From positions 1-64,000 of the forward strand of contig CAXATO010000006.1 of NCBI GenBank assembly GCA_963972255.1: DNA of 64,000 nt. Reading direction: 5' to 3'. A program made the position numbers and the translations under genes. Positions within the stretch are counted from its first letter, which is position 1; each line of letters starts with the position of its first letter. This DNA comes from UBA1479 sp002706405. Its GTDB lineage: Bacteria > Pseudomonadota > Alphaproteobacteria > Rhodospirillales > Casp-alpha2. This document shows positions 25,839 to 34,277 of the stretch, piece by piece. Below the pieces are notes generated by a model, which did no database searches, was not told the DNA's origin, and saw only the letters and a list, made by a program, of their open reading frames with translations.

Positions 25839-26864
25839 ATGGACGGATTGATGATGCGCTCCTCCCTGTGCCGGCTTATCGGCTGTCGCTACCCCGTACT
25901 TCAGGCAGGCATGGGTGGCGTGGCGCGGTCTGATCTGGTCGGCGCGGTGACCCGTGCGGGCGGCTATGGTTTTCTCGGCATGGTCCGCGAAACCCCAGAC
26001 CTTATCCGGCGTGAGATCGCGGCGGTGAGGGACGGCACGGACCGGCCCTTCGGCGTCAATCTGATCCCGGCCGCGACGGATGCCCGGTTGCTCGACGAAG
26101 AACTGGCCGCCTGTTTCGAGGCCAAGGTGCATTCGCTCGCCCTGTTCTGGGACGTCAATCCGGACGTCATCAAGCGGGCCAAGGATCACGGATGCGTGGT
26201 GTTCCATCAGGTCGGCACGGTCGAGGACGCGTGCCTTGCCGAACAGGCCGGCGCCGACGTCATCATCGCCCAGGGGGTCGAGGCGGGCGGCCATGTCCAC
26301 GGCACGACCACTTCTCTGGTTCTTCTGCCCCAGGTCGTGCGCGCGGTGTCCGTTCCGGTCGTCGCCTCGGGCGGGTTCGCATCGGGCCGGTCGCTGGTCG
26401 CGGCCCTGGCCCTGGGGGCGGCCGGCATTCATTGCGGCACGGCGTTCCTCGCGACCGAGGAATCCTTCGCCCATGCCTATCACAAGGAGCGGGTTATCGG
26501 CGCGCGCTCGGAGGATACTCTGCGCACGGACCTGTTCGCCATCAACTGGCCGGTCGGGTCGCCCGTGCGGGTCATCGCCAACAGCCTGACAACCCGGGCG
26601 GGGGCGACCCGTTTCGGCCATGACCCCTATCTTCGAAAGCGTGAATCTATCGCTCAGGAAAACGGCCAGCCGATCTATCGCTACAGCACGGAGTCACCGC
26701 TGCGCACCACGCAGGGAGACCTTGAACAGTTGGCCTTGTTTGCAGGCCAGGTGGCCGGCGAGATCAGCGACGTGCCCACGGCGGCGGTGCGGATCGAACG
26801 TATCATGGCCGAGGCGGCCGAAATCATCGCGGCCCTGTCCGGCCGTCTGGAGGAGGGTGTTTGA
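25839..26864 (+). CDS. Nitronate monooxygenase-like FMN enzyme
   Basis: The 341-residue protein has the 2-nitropropane dioxygenase TIM barrel: YPVLQAGMGGVARSDL at the N-terminus, GVNLIPAA, a histidine in CVVFHQVGTVEDA, then QGVEAGGHVHG and PVVASGGFASGRSLVAALALGA for FMN phosphate binding. Such enzymes oxidise nitronates, though many members of this wide family act on other substrates. The ATG at 25839 starts three bases after the preceding stop; methionines a few codons on are alternatives. The next gene starts at the base after its stop, implying an operon. Confidence 0.88.
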   Translation: MDGLMMRSSLCRLIGCRYPVLQAGMGGVARSDLVGAVTRAGGYGFLGMVRETPDLIRREIAAVRDGTDRPFGVNLIPAATDARLLDEELAACFEAKVHSLALFWDVNPDVIKRAKDHGCVVFHQVGTVEDACLAEQAGADVIIAQGVEAGGHVHGTTTSLVLLPQVVRAVSVPVVASGGFASGRSLVAALALGAAGIHCGTAFLATEESFAHAYHKERVIGARSEDTLRTDLFAINWPVGSPVRVIANSLTTRAGATRFGHDPYLRKRESIAQENGQPIYRYSTESPLRTTQGDLEQLALFAGQVAGEISDVPTAAVRIERIMAEAAEIIAALSGRLEEGV

Positions 26865-27938
26865 ATGGAATGGCCCGAAGTGAACAAGTGGCGGCGGGAA
26901 ACGCGGAACGAGGTGCTTGCGGCCAGGCTCAAGCGGCCCTTGGCGGTGCGAAAGAGTACACGGGACAAAGTCGTTGCACACCTCAACCGTGAGATGCCCT
27001 GGCTGAGCCGGGACGGGTTCGGATTCTATTGGCCGTTTCGGGGCGAACTCGACCTGAGGGACTTCGCCGTGGCGGCGCAGACGGGCGGCAGCGCGGTGGC
27101 CCTGCCGGTCGTGGTCACGGAAAAGCATCCGGTTGAATTCTGGGACTGGTGCCAGGACACCAAGATGGTGCCGGGCGTGTGGAACATCCCGGTCCCCGCA
27201 TCGCGCAAGCCGATCCAGCCCCCGGCGCTGCTGGTGCCGCTGTTGGCCTATGACGACGCCGGGTATCGGCTCGGCTACGGCGGGGGCTATTACGACCGGA
27301 CCCTCGCGGCGTTGTCGGAGCGGCCCCTGGCCATCGGTATCGGCTACGCGGACGATCGGGTCGCGACCATCCACCCGCAGCCGCACGACATCCCCATGGA
27401 CGCCATCGTCACGGAAGATGGTGTGCGTTGGATTTCCCAGCGCAACCCGCTGAGGGATGCCGGCAAAGGAGGAGAGCGGCCCTGCATGATGGATTCCGCG
27501 GACCCCGCTTATATGGGCTATCTCACGGACGCGGAAACGGTGGCGGTTCTCAACGAGCTATTGGAAGGGGAGCGGGCCGGCGCGCGCGGTGTCATCGAGA
27601 TGGCGCGGGCCACGGCGGACATCGAACTTCGCCTGGCGCTGTCCGCGGTCGCCCGGGACGAGGCGCGATACTGCGCCATGCTGTCCCGCCACATCGAACG
27701 CCTGGGTGGCCAGCCCAGTCCGGAAACCGGGGCGTTCCTGAACAAACTGCGGGATACGGCGGAGCAGAACGCGAAGATCGATCTGTTGAACAAGGGGCAG
27801 TCCTGGGTGTCGCGCCGCCTGGCCGAGGTTCTGCCTAAGATCGCCGACCCGGACCTGTATGACGATCTGTGCGAAATGCGCGAGATCCATGACCGAAACG
27901 TGGCGCGCTGCGCGCGCTTTTCGAGGCAGCCGGCCTGA
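26865..27938 (+). CDS. Fusion: 5-formyltetrahydrofolate cyclo-ligase and DUF6306-like domain
   Basis: Residues 1-195 form a 5-formyl-THF cyclo-ligase (MTHFS), with the ATP/substrate loop LGYGGGYYDRTL at 136-147 and a basic N-terminus. Residues about 208-357 form a helical, ferritin-like domain (TDAETVAVLNELLEGERAGA, ARDEARYCAMLSRHIERLGG) of the DUF6306 type. The cyclo-ligase half returns 5-formyl-THF to 5,10-methenyl-THF. Cyclo-ligases normally end near residue 190. At the junction an AAAGGAGGAG sequence precedes ATGATG at 27486 in frame, so the second domain may also be made alone. It abuts the nitronate monooxygenase gene. Confidence 0.85.
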   Translation: MEWPEVNKWRRETRNEVLAARLKRPLAVRKSTRDKVVAHLNREMPWLSRDGFGFYWPFRGELDLRDFAVAAQTGGSAVALPVVVTEKHPVEFWDWCQDTKMVPGVWNIPVPASRKPIQPPALLVPLLAYDDAGYRLGYGGGYYDRTLAALSERPLAIGIGYADDRVATIHPQPHDIPMDAIVTEDGVRWISQRNPLRDAGKGGERPCMMDSADPAYMGYLTDAETVAVLNELLEGERAGARGVIEMARATADIELRLALSAVARDEARYCAMLSRHIERLGGQPSPETGAFLNKLRDTAEQNAKIDLLNKGQSWVSRRLAEVLPKIADPDLYDDLCEMREIHDRNVARCARFSRQPA

Positions 27939-28002
27939 CGGCCCCCCCGCCGTCAGACCACGAGGGCACGGACGTTCCCTGCGGCCCGGCCCTCGCAGCG
28001 AA

Positions 28003-28032
28003 TCCCCGGATGGCCTGCCTGCCATCCGGGGA
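28003..28032. terminator. Bidirectional hairpin between convergent genes
   Basis: TCCCCGGATGGC pairs perfectly with GCCATCCGGGGA around CTGCCT. It lies between the ends of the cyclo-ligase gene and the minus-strand tectonin gene and could end both transcripts. Confidence 0.75.
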
Positions 28033-28049
28033 CTTTCGTGCCGAAGCTT

Positions 28050-28065
28050 TCGATTGATCAATCGA
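28050..28065. repeat. Perfect 16-bp palindrome
   Basis: TCGATTGATCAATCGA is fully self-complementary. It lies just past the end of the minus-strand tectonin gene, so it is more likely part of a terminator or a chance palindrome than an operator. Confidence 0.6.
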
Positions 28066-28086
28066 CCAACCGGCGGGTGCCTGTTT

Positions 28087-31000
28087 CTACTTCTGTCGGT
28101 AGACCTCCGTGCCCGGCCCCAGGTGCCAGACCTTGCCACCGCCGACGGCGACGGCGGTCGCATCGCGGCCTGTCGTCATCCATTTGTTGGCGGTGGGGTT
28201 GAACAGCATGACCTTGCCGCTCGAGTCGACCACCACCGGGGCGCCGAAGGCATCGACGGCGATGTCCTGGGCCGCGCCGTTGAAGGGCTGCCACTGGCCG
28301 TTGACCAACGCGAAGATCTGCTTGGCCGTGTTGGTCAGCCAGGGATTGCCGTCGGCATCTACGGTGATGCGCGTCCCCCAGGCCGACTGATCGCGCTGCC
28401 ATTGTTTGCCGGTCCAGCGGTAGACGGCGAAGTTCCCTTGCTTGGTGGGCTCCGCCAGGGCCCACACGCCCTTGGCGCTGGCGCCCACGTCGGCCGCCTT
28501 CATGATCTTGCCGCCGGCCAGTACCGGCCGGTCCGTCCACGTGGCGCCGGTGCGTTCGAACACGGAACCTTGATCGTTGGCCAGCCAAGGTGCGGTGCCG
28601 GCAACGGCGATGCGAACAGCGCCGCCTGGTACGGATTTCCAATCTCGATCCTTCGGTCCGCGGAAATAAATCCCGCGCCCGCCGGGTACCTTGTTGTCGC
28701 CGATCACCCAGACGGTTCCGTTGGTGGCGAGGGCGATGTCATGGGCGCGGCCGGGGATCTGTTCCCAATCATTGCCACGGCCCGGCTGCAGGCTCGCCGT
28801 CTCGTTGGTCACGGTGATGGTCTGGCCTTGGATCTTCTGGTTCGGCGTATTGCCTGTATTGAGCGGGGTCACGACCGGGTCACCCTGCATGATGACGGTC
28901 GTCGGCGCGTTCAGGTTCGTCAGCGGGGTCGCCGGCTCCTTGCCTAGGGCATAGGACTTGATCCGCGACATGACGTGGGCGGCCGGGTCGCTCAGGCCCG
29001 ACATTGCCAGCAACCAGTATCCTTCCAGGACGGACCGGCGTTCCTCGGTCTGGAAGTCGCGGGTAAGGTCCGGTGTCTGCCTGGCATGGGCGATCATGGC
29101 CAGAAGATGCCCGCGGTCGGTCTTGGAGTATTCGTCCATCTTTGTCGCGACCTCGATCACGACCTCGATGATGGCGGTGATGACAAAGGCGGGGCCGGCG
29201 GCCTTCAGGAATTTGAAGACGCTACTGGCCCCCTTCGACAAGGCCTTGTTCAGCCCCTTGAGGGCGACCTTTCCCGCGACGTCGTCGACAGGCGATTTGG
29301 TCAACGCCTTGGTCGTTTTCTTGACGATTTCCTCACCCCCTTCTTTGATGCCTTCCATGACCTTTTTCTTCATGCCTTGACGGATGCCGTAGTTGGGTCT
29401 GACCAGTTTCTTGAGGGTGGGGTTGGTGGCGACGGCGATCATGGTGCCGCCGGCAATGACGGTCAGACCGGAAACCGAGGCAATCGTCGCGGCCTGGACG
29501 ATTTCGTGCCAATCAGGGGGGGGAGTCGGCTCGTCCGCCGGTTTCACCTGGGTCAAGTCAGGGCCGCTGCTTTTGCCGTTCGCGGTGAATAGGCCCGACG
29601 TGGAATTTTCCGCGAATTTCTTCCAGTAGGCGTCGGCCGCTTTCCAGGCGTCGAATGCTTTCAAGGCTTCTTCCGCGACGTATATCCGACGGTTCCTGAC
29701 GTAGTCGGCGAAGCTCGCCAACAGGCGTTTGTCGGCGGCGGTTACCTTGCGCGTGTCGGATGGGACTTGCGACGGGGGCGCGGCGGCCAGTTCGATCCGT
29801 CCGAACACCATGTTCATGAGAATGCTGCTGACACCGGGCGTTTCCTCGATTTCCGCCCAGGCTTCGGCAACTTCCTTTTCCGGATTCTGTTTGCAGTTCC
29901 TGGCCGCGTCGAGGTCGTCCTTGTTTTCGGCACAGGACTGGACCATTTCACGGATCGCGGCATCCAGTTTTTTCCGGTCATCACGCAGGATTTCCAGAAC
30001 GACATCGTCGGCGCCGGGCAACCGGAACAGGCCCGGTTCACCGAAGGGGGCCGCGTACCATTCCGTGGTCGGCCCTTGACAGGCGTCATGGTTGTAAACC
30101 GGTGCAAAGGTCCGCGTGTGTTCGGCCGGACAGGACCAGCAGGTGCCGCCGTTCGGCGCCGGCTTGGCCCTGGGGCTGGTGATGCCGGCGGCCCTCATGT
30201 TGTTGAAGAAGGTGTTGTCGACCTTGATGAAATCGAAATGCTGGCCTGCGGGGCAGGTCAGCGCCGACACGAATCTGGCCTTTGAAAACACCAGACCCGG
30301 TGTCGTCTCGCAAGCTTGCGGCGATGTGATGGGGTTCAACAGCACGCGGTCATAGGTGTCCGGGCATTTCCAGCATTCGCCGCCGTTGCGCGGATCAGTG
30401 ATGGTGCCGGCTTCGCACTTGGCGATGCCGCGAACCGTGGCGCGCGCGGACGCCGCCGGGATCGACCTGCTGCATCCACTCGTACTATTGACGTGATGCG
30501 CGGTACGGACGAACCCGCTCGGGCATTGCCAACAGGCACCCCCGTCCCAGGCATCGTGAAACTGACCCGGTTTGCAATCGTGCGGCCAAGGGGTGTTGAA
30601 CATGCGCGTCGGGCGGCGGAGTTCCTCGGAAGAGGGCCGGGTACACTTGTCCCAGGCATCGACACGCGGCAGGACATTGGTCTGGTATCCTTTGGGGCAG
30701 GACCAGCATTCGCCGCCGCGGATGCTGTCAAAGAATGCCTTTTCAAATTGGGCCGTTGGGCCTGGGCACAAATCCCCCAGCTTTGTGGCCGGTTTGAAAC
30801 GTTGTTTGACGTTGGATTCCTGCCACGATGCCTGCCGTGCACACGCGCGGTCCGTATCGACGGCGGCAGCGGTCCGGGTAAATCCGCTTGGGCAGGACCA
30901 GCATTGCCAGAGCCCGACGTCGAAGATCGACCCGGCCGGACAGGACCCCAGGGCCGGGCCTTCGTAGATGGCGTGTTTCGATTTGCAGGGCGGCTGCGGC

Positions 31001-31248
31001 TTGCCGTCGCGGCGCAGGCCACCGCATTCCGTGTGGGAGGTGTAGAAGTCCCAGCCATGGCTGAGATGCTCATCCTTGCCCAATTTTACATTCTGCGCCC
31101 CGACCAGCGTCGCCGTGGCGATGGGCAATGCGAAGCCGACGATGAGCAGCAGCGGTGCGACAAACAACACGCGGTATGCCCGGCCCACGATCGCCGCGAA
31201 CACACCCACAAGAATCAGCAGCGATATTGCCAAGCCGATTTCAACCAT
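28087..31248 (-). CDS. Membrane protein with five CWxC cysteine modules and a tectonin propeller
   Basis: This 1053-residue protein is not a known named family to me. Two N-terminal membrane helices (residues ~3-22, 27-50) are followed by a cysteine-rich region (~75-390) with five modules centred on CWSC, CWSC, CWQC, CWKC and CWSC at 116, 181, 239, 292 and 370. A helical region (~410-770) has two more hydrophobic segments (584-608, 685-702). Residues ~828-1053 are beta-propeller repeats of the tectonin type (IPGRAHDIALATNGTVWVIG). The ATG at 31248 follows GAGGGGGAG; the frame opens at 31284. The cysteines suggest an extracytoplasmic disulfide domain. An AraC gene is divergent. Confidence 0.8.
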   Translation of the reverse strand: MVEIGLAISLLILVGVFAAIVGRAYRVLFVAPLLLIVGFALPIATATLVGAQNVKLGKDEHLSHGWDFYTSHTECGGLRRDGKPQPPCKSKHAIYEGPALGSCPAGSIFDVGLWQCWSCPSGFTRTAAAVDTDRACARQASWQESNVKQRFKPATKLGDLCPGPTAQFEKAFFDSIRGGECWSCPKGYQTNVLPRVDAWDKCTRPSSEELRRPTRMFNTPWPHDCKPGQFHDAWDGGACWQCPSGFVRTAHHVNSTSGCSRSIPAASARATVRGIAKCEAGTITDPRNGGECWKCPDTYDRVLLNPITSPQACETTPGLVFSKARFVSALTCPAGQHFDFIKVDNTFFNNMRAAGITSPRAKPAPNGGTCWSCPAEHTRTFAPVYNHDACQGPTTEWYAAPFGEPGLFRLPGADDVVLEILRDDRKKLDAAIREMVQSCAENKDDLDAARNCKQNPEKEVAEAWAEIEETPGVSSILMNMVFGRIELAAAPPSQVPSDTRKVTAADKRLLASFADYVRNRRIYVAEEALKAFDAWKAADAYWKKFAENSTSGLFTANGKSSGPDLTQVKPADEPTPPPDWHEIVQAATIASVSGLTVIAGGTMIAVATNPTLKKLVRPNYGIRQGMKKKVMEGIKEGGEEIVKKTTKALTKSPVDDVAGKVALKGLNKALSKGASSVFKFLKAAGPAFVITAIIEVVIEVATKMDEYSKTDRGHLLAMIAHARQTPDLTRDFQTEERRSVLEGYWLLAMSGLSDPAAHVMSRIKSYALGKEPATPLTNLNAPTTVIMQGDPVVTPLNTGNTPNQKIQGQTITVTNETASLQPGRGNDWEQIPGRAHDIALATNGTVWVIGDNKVPGGRGIYFRGPKDRDWKSVPGGAVRIAVAGTAPWLANDQGSVFERTGATWTDRPVLAGGKIMKAADVGASAKGVWALAEPTKQGNFAVYRWTGKQWQRDQSAWGTRITVDADGNPWLTNTAKQIFALVNGQWQPFNGAAQDIAVDAFGAPVVVDSSGKVMLFNPTANKWMTTGRDATAVAVGGGKVWHLGPGTEVYRQK

Positions 31249-31599
31249 CACGCTCTCCCCCTCGTTCGGGCATCTGCCCGTCATTCGGTTCGCACGATCC
31301 CTTCAAGAGTTGCCGCCGGTTCATCGCCTGCCGAGACGAGCCAAAATCGTCACGGCGCGCTGGCTGTTCATCACCGTCTTGTGCGGTGATTGCGCGGCTC
31401 TGGTAACTTTTCCCGTGCCGGGGGGGGAGGCGCAAGGTGCGCGTTATATGAGAAATGGCTATACTATGAGAGATGGTCTAAGGTTGAGCGGCACCAGTAT
31501 TTGGTGTGTTCGGAGGGGAGAGGTTTCGGATAGGTTCACCGCACAAGCATTCGCATCAAGACGCAGGCTGAATTTGTTGCAATAGAGGCGATATGTCTC
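31249..31599. other. Divergent promoter region of tectonin and AraC genes
   Basis: No gene is supported in these 350 bases. They hold two near-identical 12-base direct repeats, TATGAGAAATGG and TATGAGAGATGG, at 31447-31458 and 31465-31476. AraC regulators often bind direct repeats, so these are candidate sites for the adjacent regulator. Confidence 0.55.
31447..31476. promoter_or_regulatory. Direct repeat, candidate AraC site
   Basis: Two 12-base copies differ at one position and start 18 bases apart. They lie about 125-155 bases before the AraC start and about 200 before the divergent tectonin gene. Confidence 0.4.
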
Positions 31600-32595
31600 A
31601 TGCCGAACAATGTGGAATGGCTTCTGCAGGAAGCGACCGGTGATCGCAGCCTTCAGGTCAGTGAGCGGACCGAGGTCGACAACGATCATTGGAACGCGGT
31701 GATCGAACGGCTGGAAATCGGCCCCGGTCTCAGGGTGTTTCTGGCCACCGCGGATGTGTACAAGAACCTGACGGTTCAGCCGTCGGACAACGAGACGGAT
31801 GTTTGGCTGAGCAGCGACGTCGCGGTGGCGGGGCAGTTGGATATCGAGTTGACGGACGGCCCCCGGCTCCAGGTCGGCCCGAACCATGCGGTGCTGTTTC
31901 GTCCGCTCGTCCGGACCGTGGATTTTCATCTCTCGGCCGGCCAGCAGATCAAGCTGGCGGGCTATGGCCTGCATCATGATCGGATCGTGCGTTTGTTCGA
32001 CGGCGACGTGCCGGTGGAATTGCGTCCGTTGTTGGAACCGGACATCCGCGAAAGCAAGGTCTTCACCATGAAAAGCACGCGCCAACTGCGCCAGCTGGCG
32101 CAGAACCTGTTTGCCCCCGGGTTGAACGGGCCGCTGCGCACGCTGTTCATGGAAGGGACGGTTCTGCAATTGCTGGCGGCGCAGGCCGCCGGCCGGCCGG
32201 CCGACCGATCGGCAATGAACCTGACGGCCCGCGAACGCGACCAGGTCCACCATGCGCGGGATCTGCTGCTCGCCGACATGCGGCACCCGCCCGGCTTGGG
32301 GGATTTGGCGGCGGCGATCGGGCTTTCGGAAAAGCGGCTCAACGTCGGTTTCCGAAAGGTTTTCGGCGGCACCGTCTACGAGATATTGCGGAACCATCGC
32401 CTGGAACACGCGCGCATCGCCCTGGAATCGGAAACCACCCCGATGAAGGTCATCGCCTATCGGGTCGGCTACAATCACGTCACCAATTTCATCAACGCCT
32501 ATACGGCGCGCTACGGGATGTCACCCGGCCGCGACACGCGCCGGGCCCTGTCCGCTCCGGCGAAAGCCAAGCCGGTCACAGATCCGCCGAACTAG
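31600..32595 (+). CDS. AraC-family regulator
   Basis: The 331-residue protein has C-terminal double helix-turn-helix motifs (GLGDLAAAIGLSEKRLNVGFRKVFG, MKVIAYRVGYNHVTNFINAYTARYGMSPG) and an unassigned N-terminal sensor domain. Overall form recalls PchR-type regulators. It is divergent from the large tectonin membrane protein, which is its most probable target, and it lies upstream of a molybdate transporter gene on the same strand. A GGCGATATGTCTC stretch precedes the ATG, so the ribosome site is weak. Confidence 0.88.
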   Translation: MPNNVEWLLQEATGDRSLQVSERTEVDNDHWNAVIERLEIGPGLRVFLATADVYKNLTVQPSDNETDVWLSSDVAVAGQLDIELTDGPRLQVGPNHAVLFRPLVRTVDFHLSAGQQIKLAGYGLHHDRIVRLFDGDVPVELRPLLEPDIRESKVFTMKSTRQLRQLAQNLFAPGLNGPLRTLFMEGTVLQLLAAQAAGRPADRSAMNLTARERDQVHHARDLLLADMRHPPGLGDLAAAIGLSEKRLNVGFRKVFGGTVYEILRNHRLEHARIALESETTPMKVIAYRVGYNHVTNFINAYTARYGMSPGRDTRRALSAPAKAKPVTDPPN

Positions 32596-32725
32596 ACTTT
32601 ATGCAAGCGGCGCCGGCGCTGCCGGTCCGGTCGGCGCCTATTGCGACCGTTTGTTTTTTCCTGCCGGATGTTGCAGAATTTCCCATATCCGATCCGGCGG
32701 CATTTCCGGATCGGTCGGGAGGCTC

Positions 32726-33877
32726 ATGACCCAGACGACGAAAAAGAAAGCGACCGGCTGGCTTGGCGAAGTGTCCGGCGCCGTCGCTGATTTCGGCACC
32801 TTTCTGCCGCTGGTAATCGGCGTGCTGGCGGTGCGCGGGTTCGACGGCACGGGTGTGCTGACCGGCTTCGGCCTGTTCGCGCTGGCCGTGGCCCTGGTCT
32901 ACCGCCGGCCGATCCCGATCCAGCCCATGAAGGCGGTGGCGGCGCTCATCATCGTCGGTGCGGTGACGCCGGCTCAGGCCATGGCCAGCGGCCTGATCAT
33001 CGGCGGAGTGCTGGTGGCCCTGGCCCTCACGGGCATCATCACGCGCATCGCGCGGCTGGTGCCGAACTCGGTCATCATGGGTGTGCAACTGGGCGTCGGC
33101 GCACAGCTGGCGCTGCTCGGGTTCCAGCATGTCTGGGAAGAGCCCCTGTTCGGCGGCGCGGCGCTGGCCTTGCTGCTGCTTCTGTTCCTGACGCCCTATC
33201 GCCACCTCGGCTCGTTGGTGGTCGTGGTGACCGCGGCGGCGGCATTTCTGATGACCGGCGGTGCGGGGGTTGCGGTGACCGGCCCCGCGTTGCATCTGCC
33301 GGCCCTGGCCTGGCCGGCCGTTGCGGATTTTCAGGCGGCCCTGACGACCACGGCGCTGCCGCAACTGGCGCTGACCTTGTCCAACGCGGTTCTCGCGACC
33401 TCGGCCATCGCTGCGGAGTATTTCCCCGAGGATGCCAAGGCGCGCACCAGTCCGCGCCGCCTGGCGCTGTCGACGGGGGTCCTGAACGTCGTGTTGGCGC
33501 CGTTCGGGGCGCTGCCCATGTGTCACGGATCGGGCGGGTTGATCGCGCAATACGGCTTCGGGGCGCGGACCTGGGGGGCGCCGCTGCTGTTCGGGCTGTT
33601 CTGTCTGCTGCTCGGCATCGGGTTCGGTCCGCAGGCGCGCGACCTGCTGATGCTGGTGCCGGTCGGCGCCGTCGGCGCCATACTGGCCGTCGCCGGCACC
33701 GACATGGCGATCAACCGCCGAATCCTCGGTGTGAAGCCGAGCTGCCGCGTGGTCATCCTGTTGACCGGCGTGGTCTGCGTCGGCGTCAACATGGCGGCGG
33801 GTCTGGTCGTGGGCCTGGCGGCGGAAGCCCTGCGCAGCGCCTACTACCGCCGCCGCGGCGAAACCTCGGAAATCTAA
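32726..33877 (+). CDS. MOT1-type molybdate/sulfate transporter
   Basis: The 383-residue protein has about ten to eleven membrane segments and the MOT1/SulP-related signatures: GEVSGAVADFGTFLPLVIGV, PIPIQPMKAVAALI near the first third, and PMCHGSGGLIAQYGFGARTW in the second half. These agree with the two conserved motifs of MOT1 molybdate carriers. The frame is open upstream, but the ATG at 32726 follows GGGAGG and begins homology. A molybdate-binding Mop protein and a ModA-like protein follow, which supports molybdate as the substrate. Confidence 0.87.
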   Translation: MTQTTKKKATGWLGEVSGAVADFGTFLPLVIGVLAVRGFDGTGVLTGFGLFALAVALVYRRPIPIQPMKAVAALIIVGAVTPAQAMASGLIIGGVLVALALTGIITRIARLVPNSVIMGVQLGVGAQLALLGFQHVWEEPLFGGAALALLLLLFLTPYRHLGSLVVVVTAAAAFLMTGGAGVAVTGPALHLPALAWPAVADFQAALTTTALPQLALTLSNAVLATSAIAAEYFPEDAKARTSPRRLALSTGVLNVVLAPFGALPMCHGSGGLIAQYGFGARTWGAPLLFGLFCLLLGIGFGPQARDLLMLVPVGAVGAILAVAGTDMAINRRILGVKPSCRVVILLTGVVCVGVNMAAGLVVGLAAEALRSAYYRRRGETSEI

Positions 33878-33895
33878 GCGCCAAGACGCCCGGGA

Positions 33896-34102
33896 TCACG
33901 TCCCGAGCATTACGTCCGAAGCCTTGATGATGACCGTCACCTCCTTGCCGGCGGCGAGACCCAGGTTCTTGGCGGAATCCAGGGTGATGGACGACACGAT
34001 GGTGTTGCCGCCGCCGATGTCGACGGTGACCTGGGCGGTGACGACACCATCCTTCACGTCGACGACCTTGCCGGTGATCTGGTTGCGCGCACTGATCTTC
34101 AT
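33896..34102 (-). CDS. mop: Molybdate-binding protein Mop (molbindin)
   Basis: The 68-residue protein is a single TOBE/Mop domain (SARNQITGKVVDVKDGVVTAQV, VSSITLDSAKNLGLAAGKEVTVIIKASDVML). Molbindins form hexamers that store molybdate in the cytoplasm. It is convergent with the MOT1-type transporter, whose stop lies 18 bases away, and divergent from the ModA-like gene. The length is exactly that of single-domain molbindins. A GGAG sequence precedes the ATG. Confidence 0.93.
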   Translation of the reverse strand: MKISARNQITGKVVDVKDGVVTAQVTVDIGGGNTIVSSITLDSAKNLGLAAGKEVTVIIKASDVMLGT

Positions 34103-34204
34103 GGGACGAACTCCTGAAAATGAAAAGCGGAGGGCCGGCGGCCGGGTTCAGGGGGCGGCGGGCCGCCCCGATCGTTCGCCGCGCCGTGGGTTATTTACAG
34201 GCTC

Positions 34205-34221
34205 TCACGAAATTGCATAAT
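34205..34221. promoter_or_regulatory. Dyad TTGCA-N6-TGCAA before modA
   Basis: An AT-rich 5-bp inverted repeat lies within the divergent mop/modA promoter region. It does not match the classical ModE site. It is short and may be chance. Confidence 0.3.
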
Positions 34222-34277
34222 TGTGCAAATTTTCCGGAAGGTCATATGATAAAAAATCGAGTTGGAGGACCCTACCC

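Noticed and set aside
28050..28065. The 16-bp palindrome as an operator
   Set aside because: It lies past the ends of two convergent genes, where an operator is unlikely; a terminator or chance role fits better.
27859..28947. A 362-residue open frame on the plus strand
   Set aside because: It covers the tectonin gene in antisense and has no ribosome site or family pattern.
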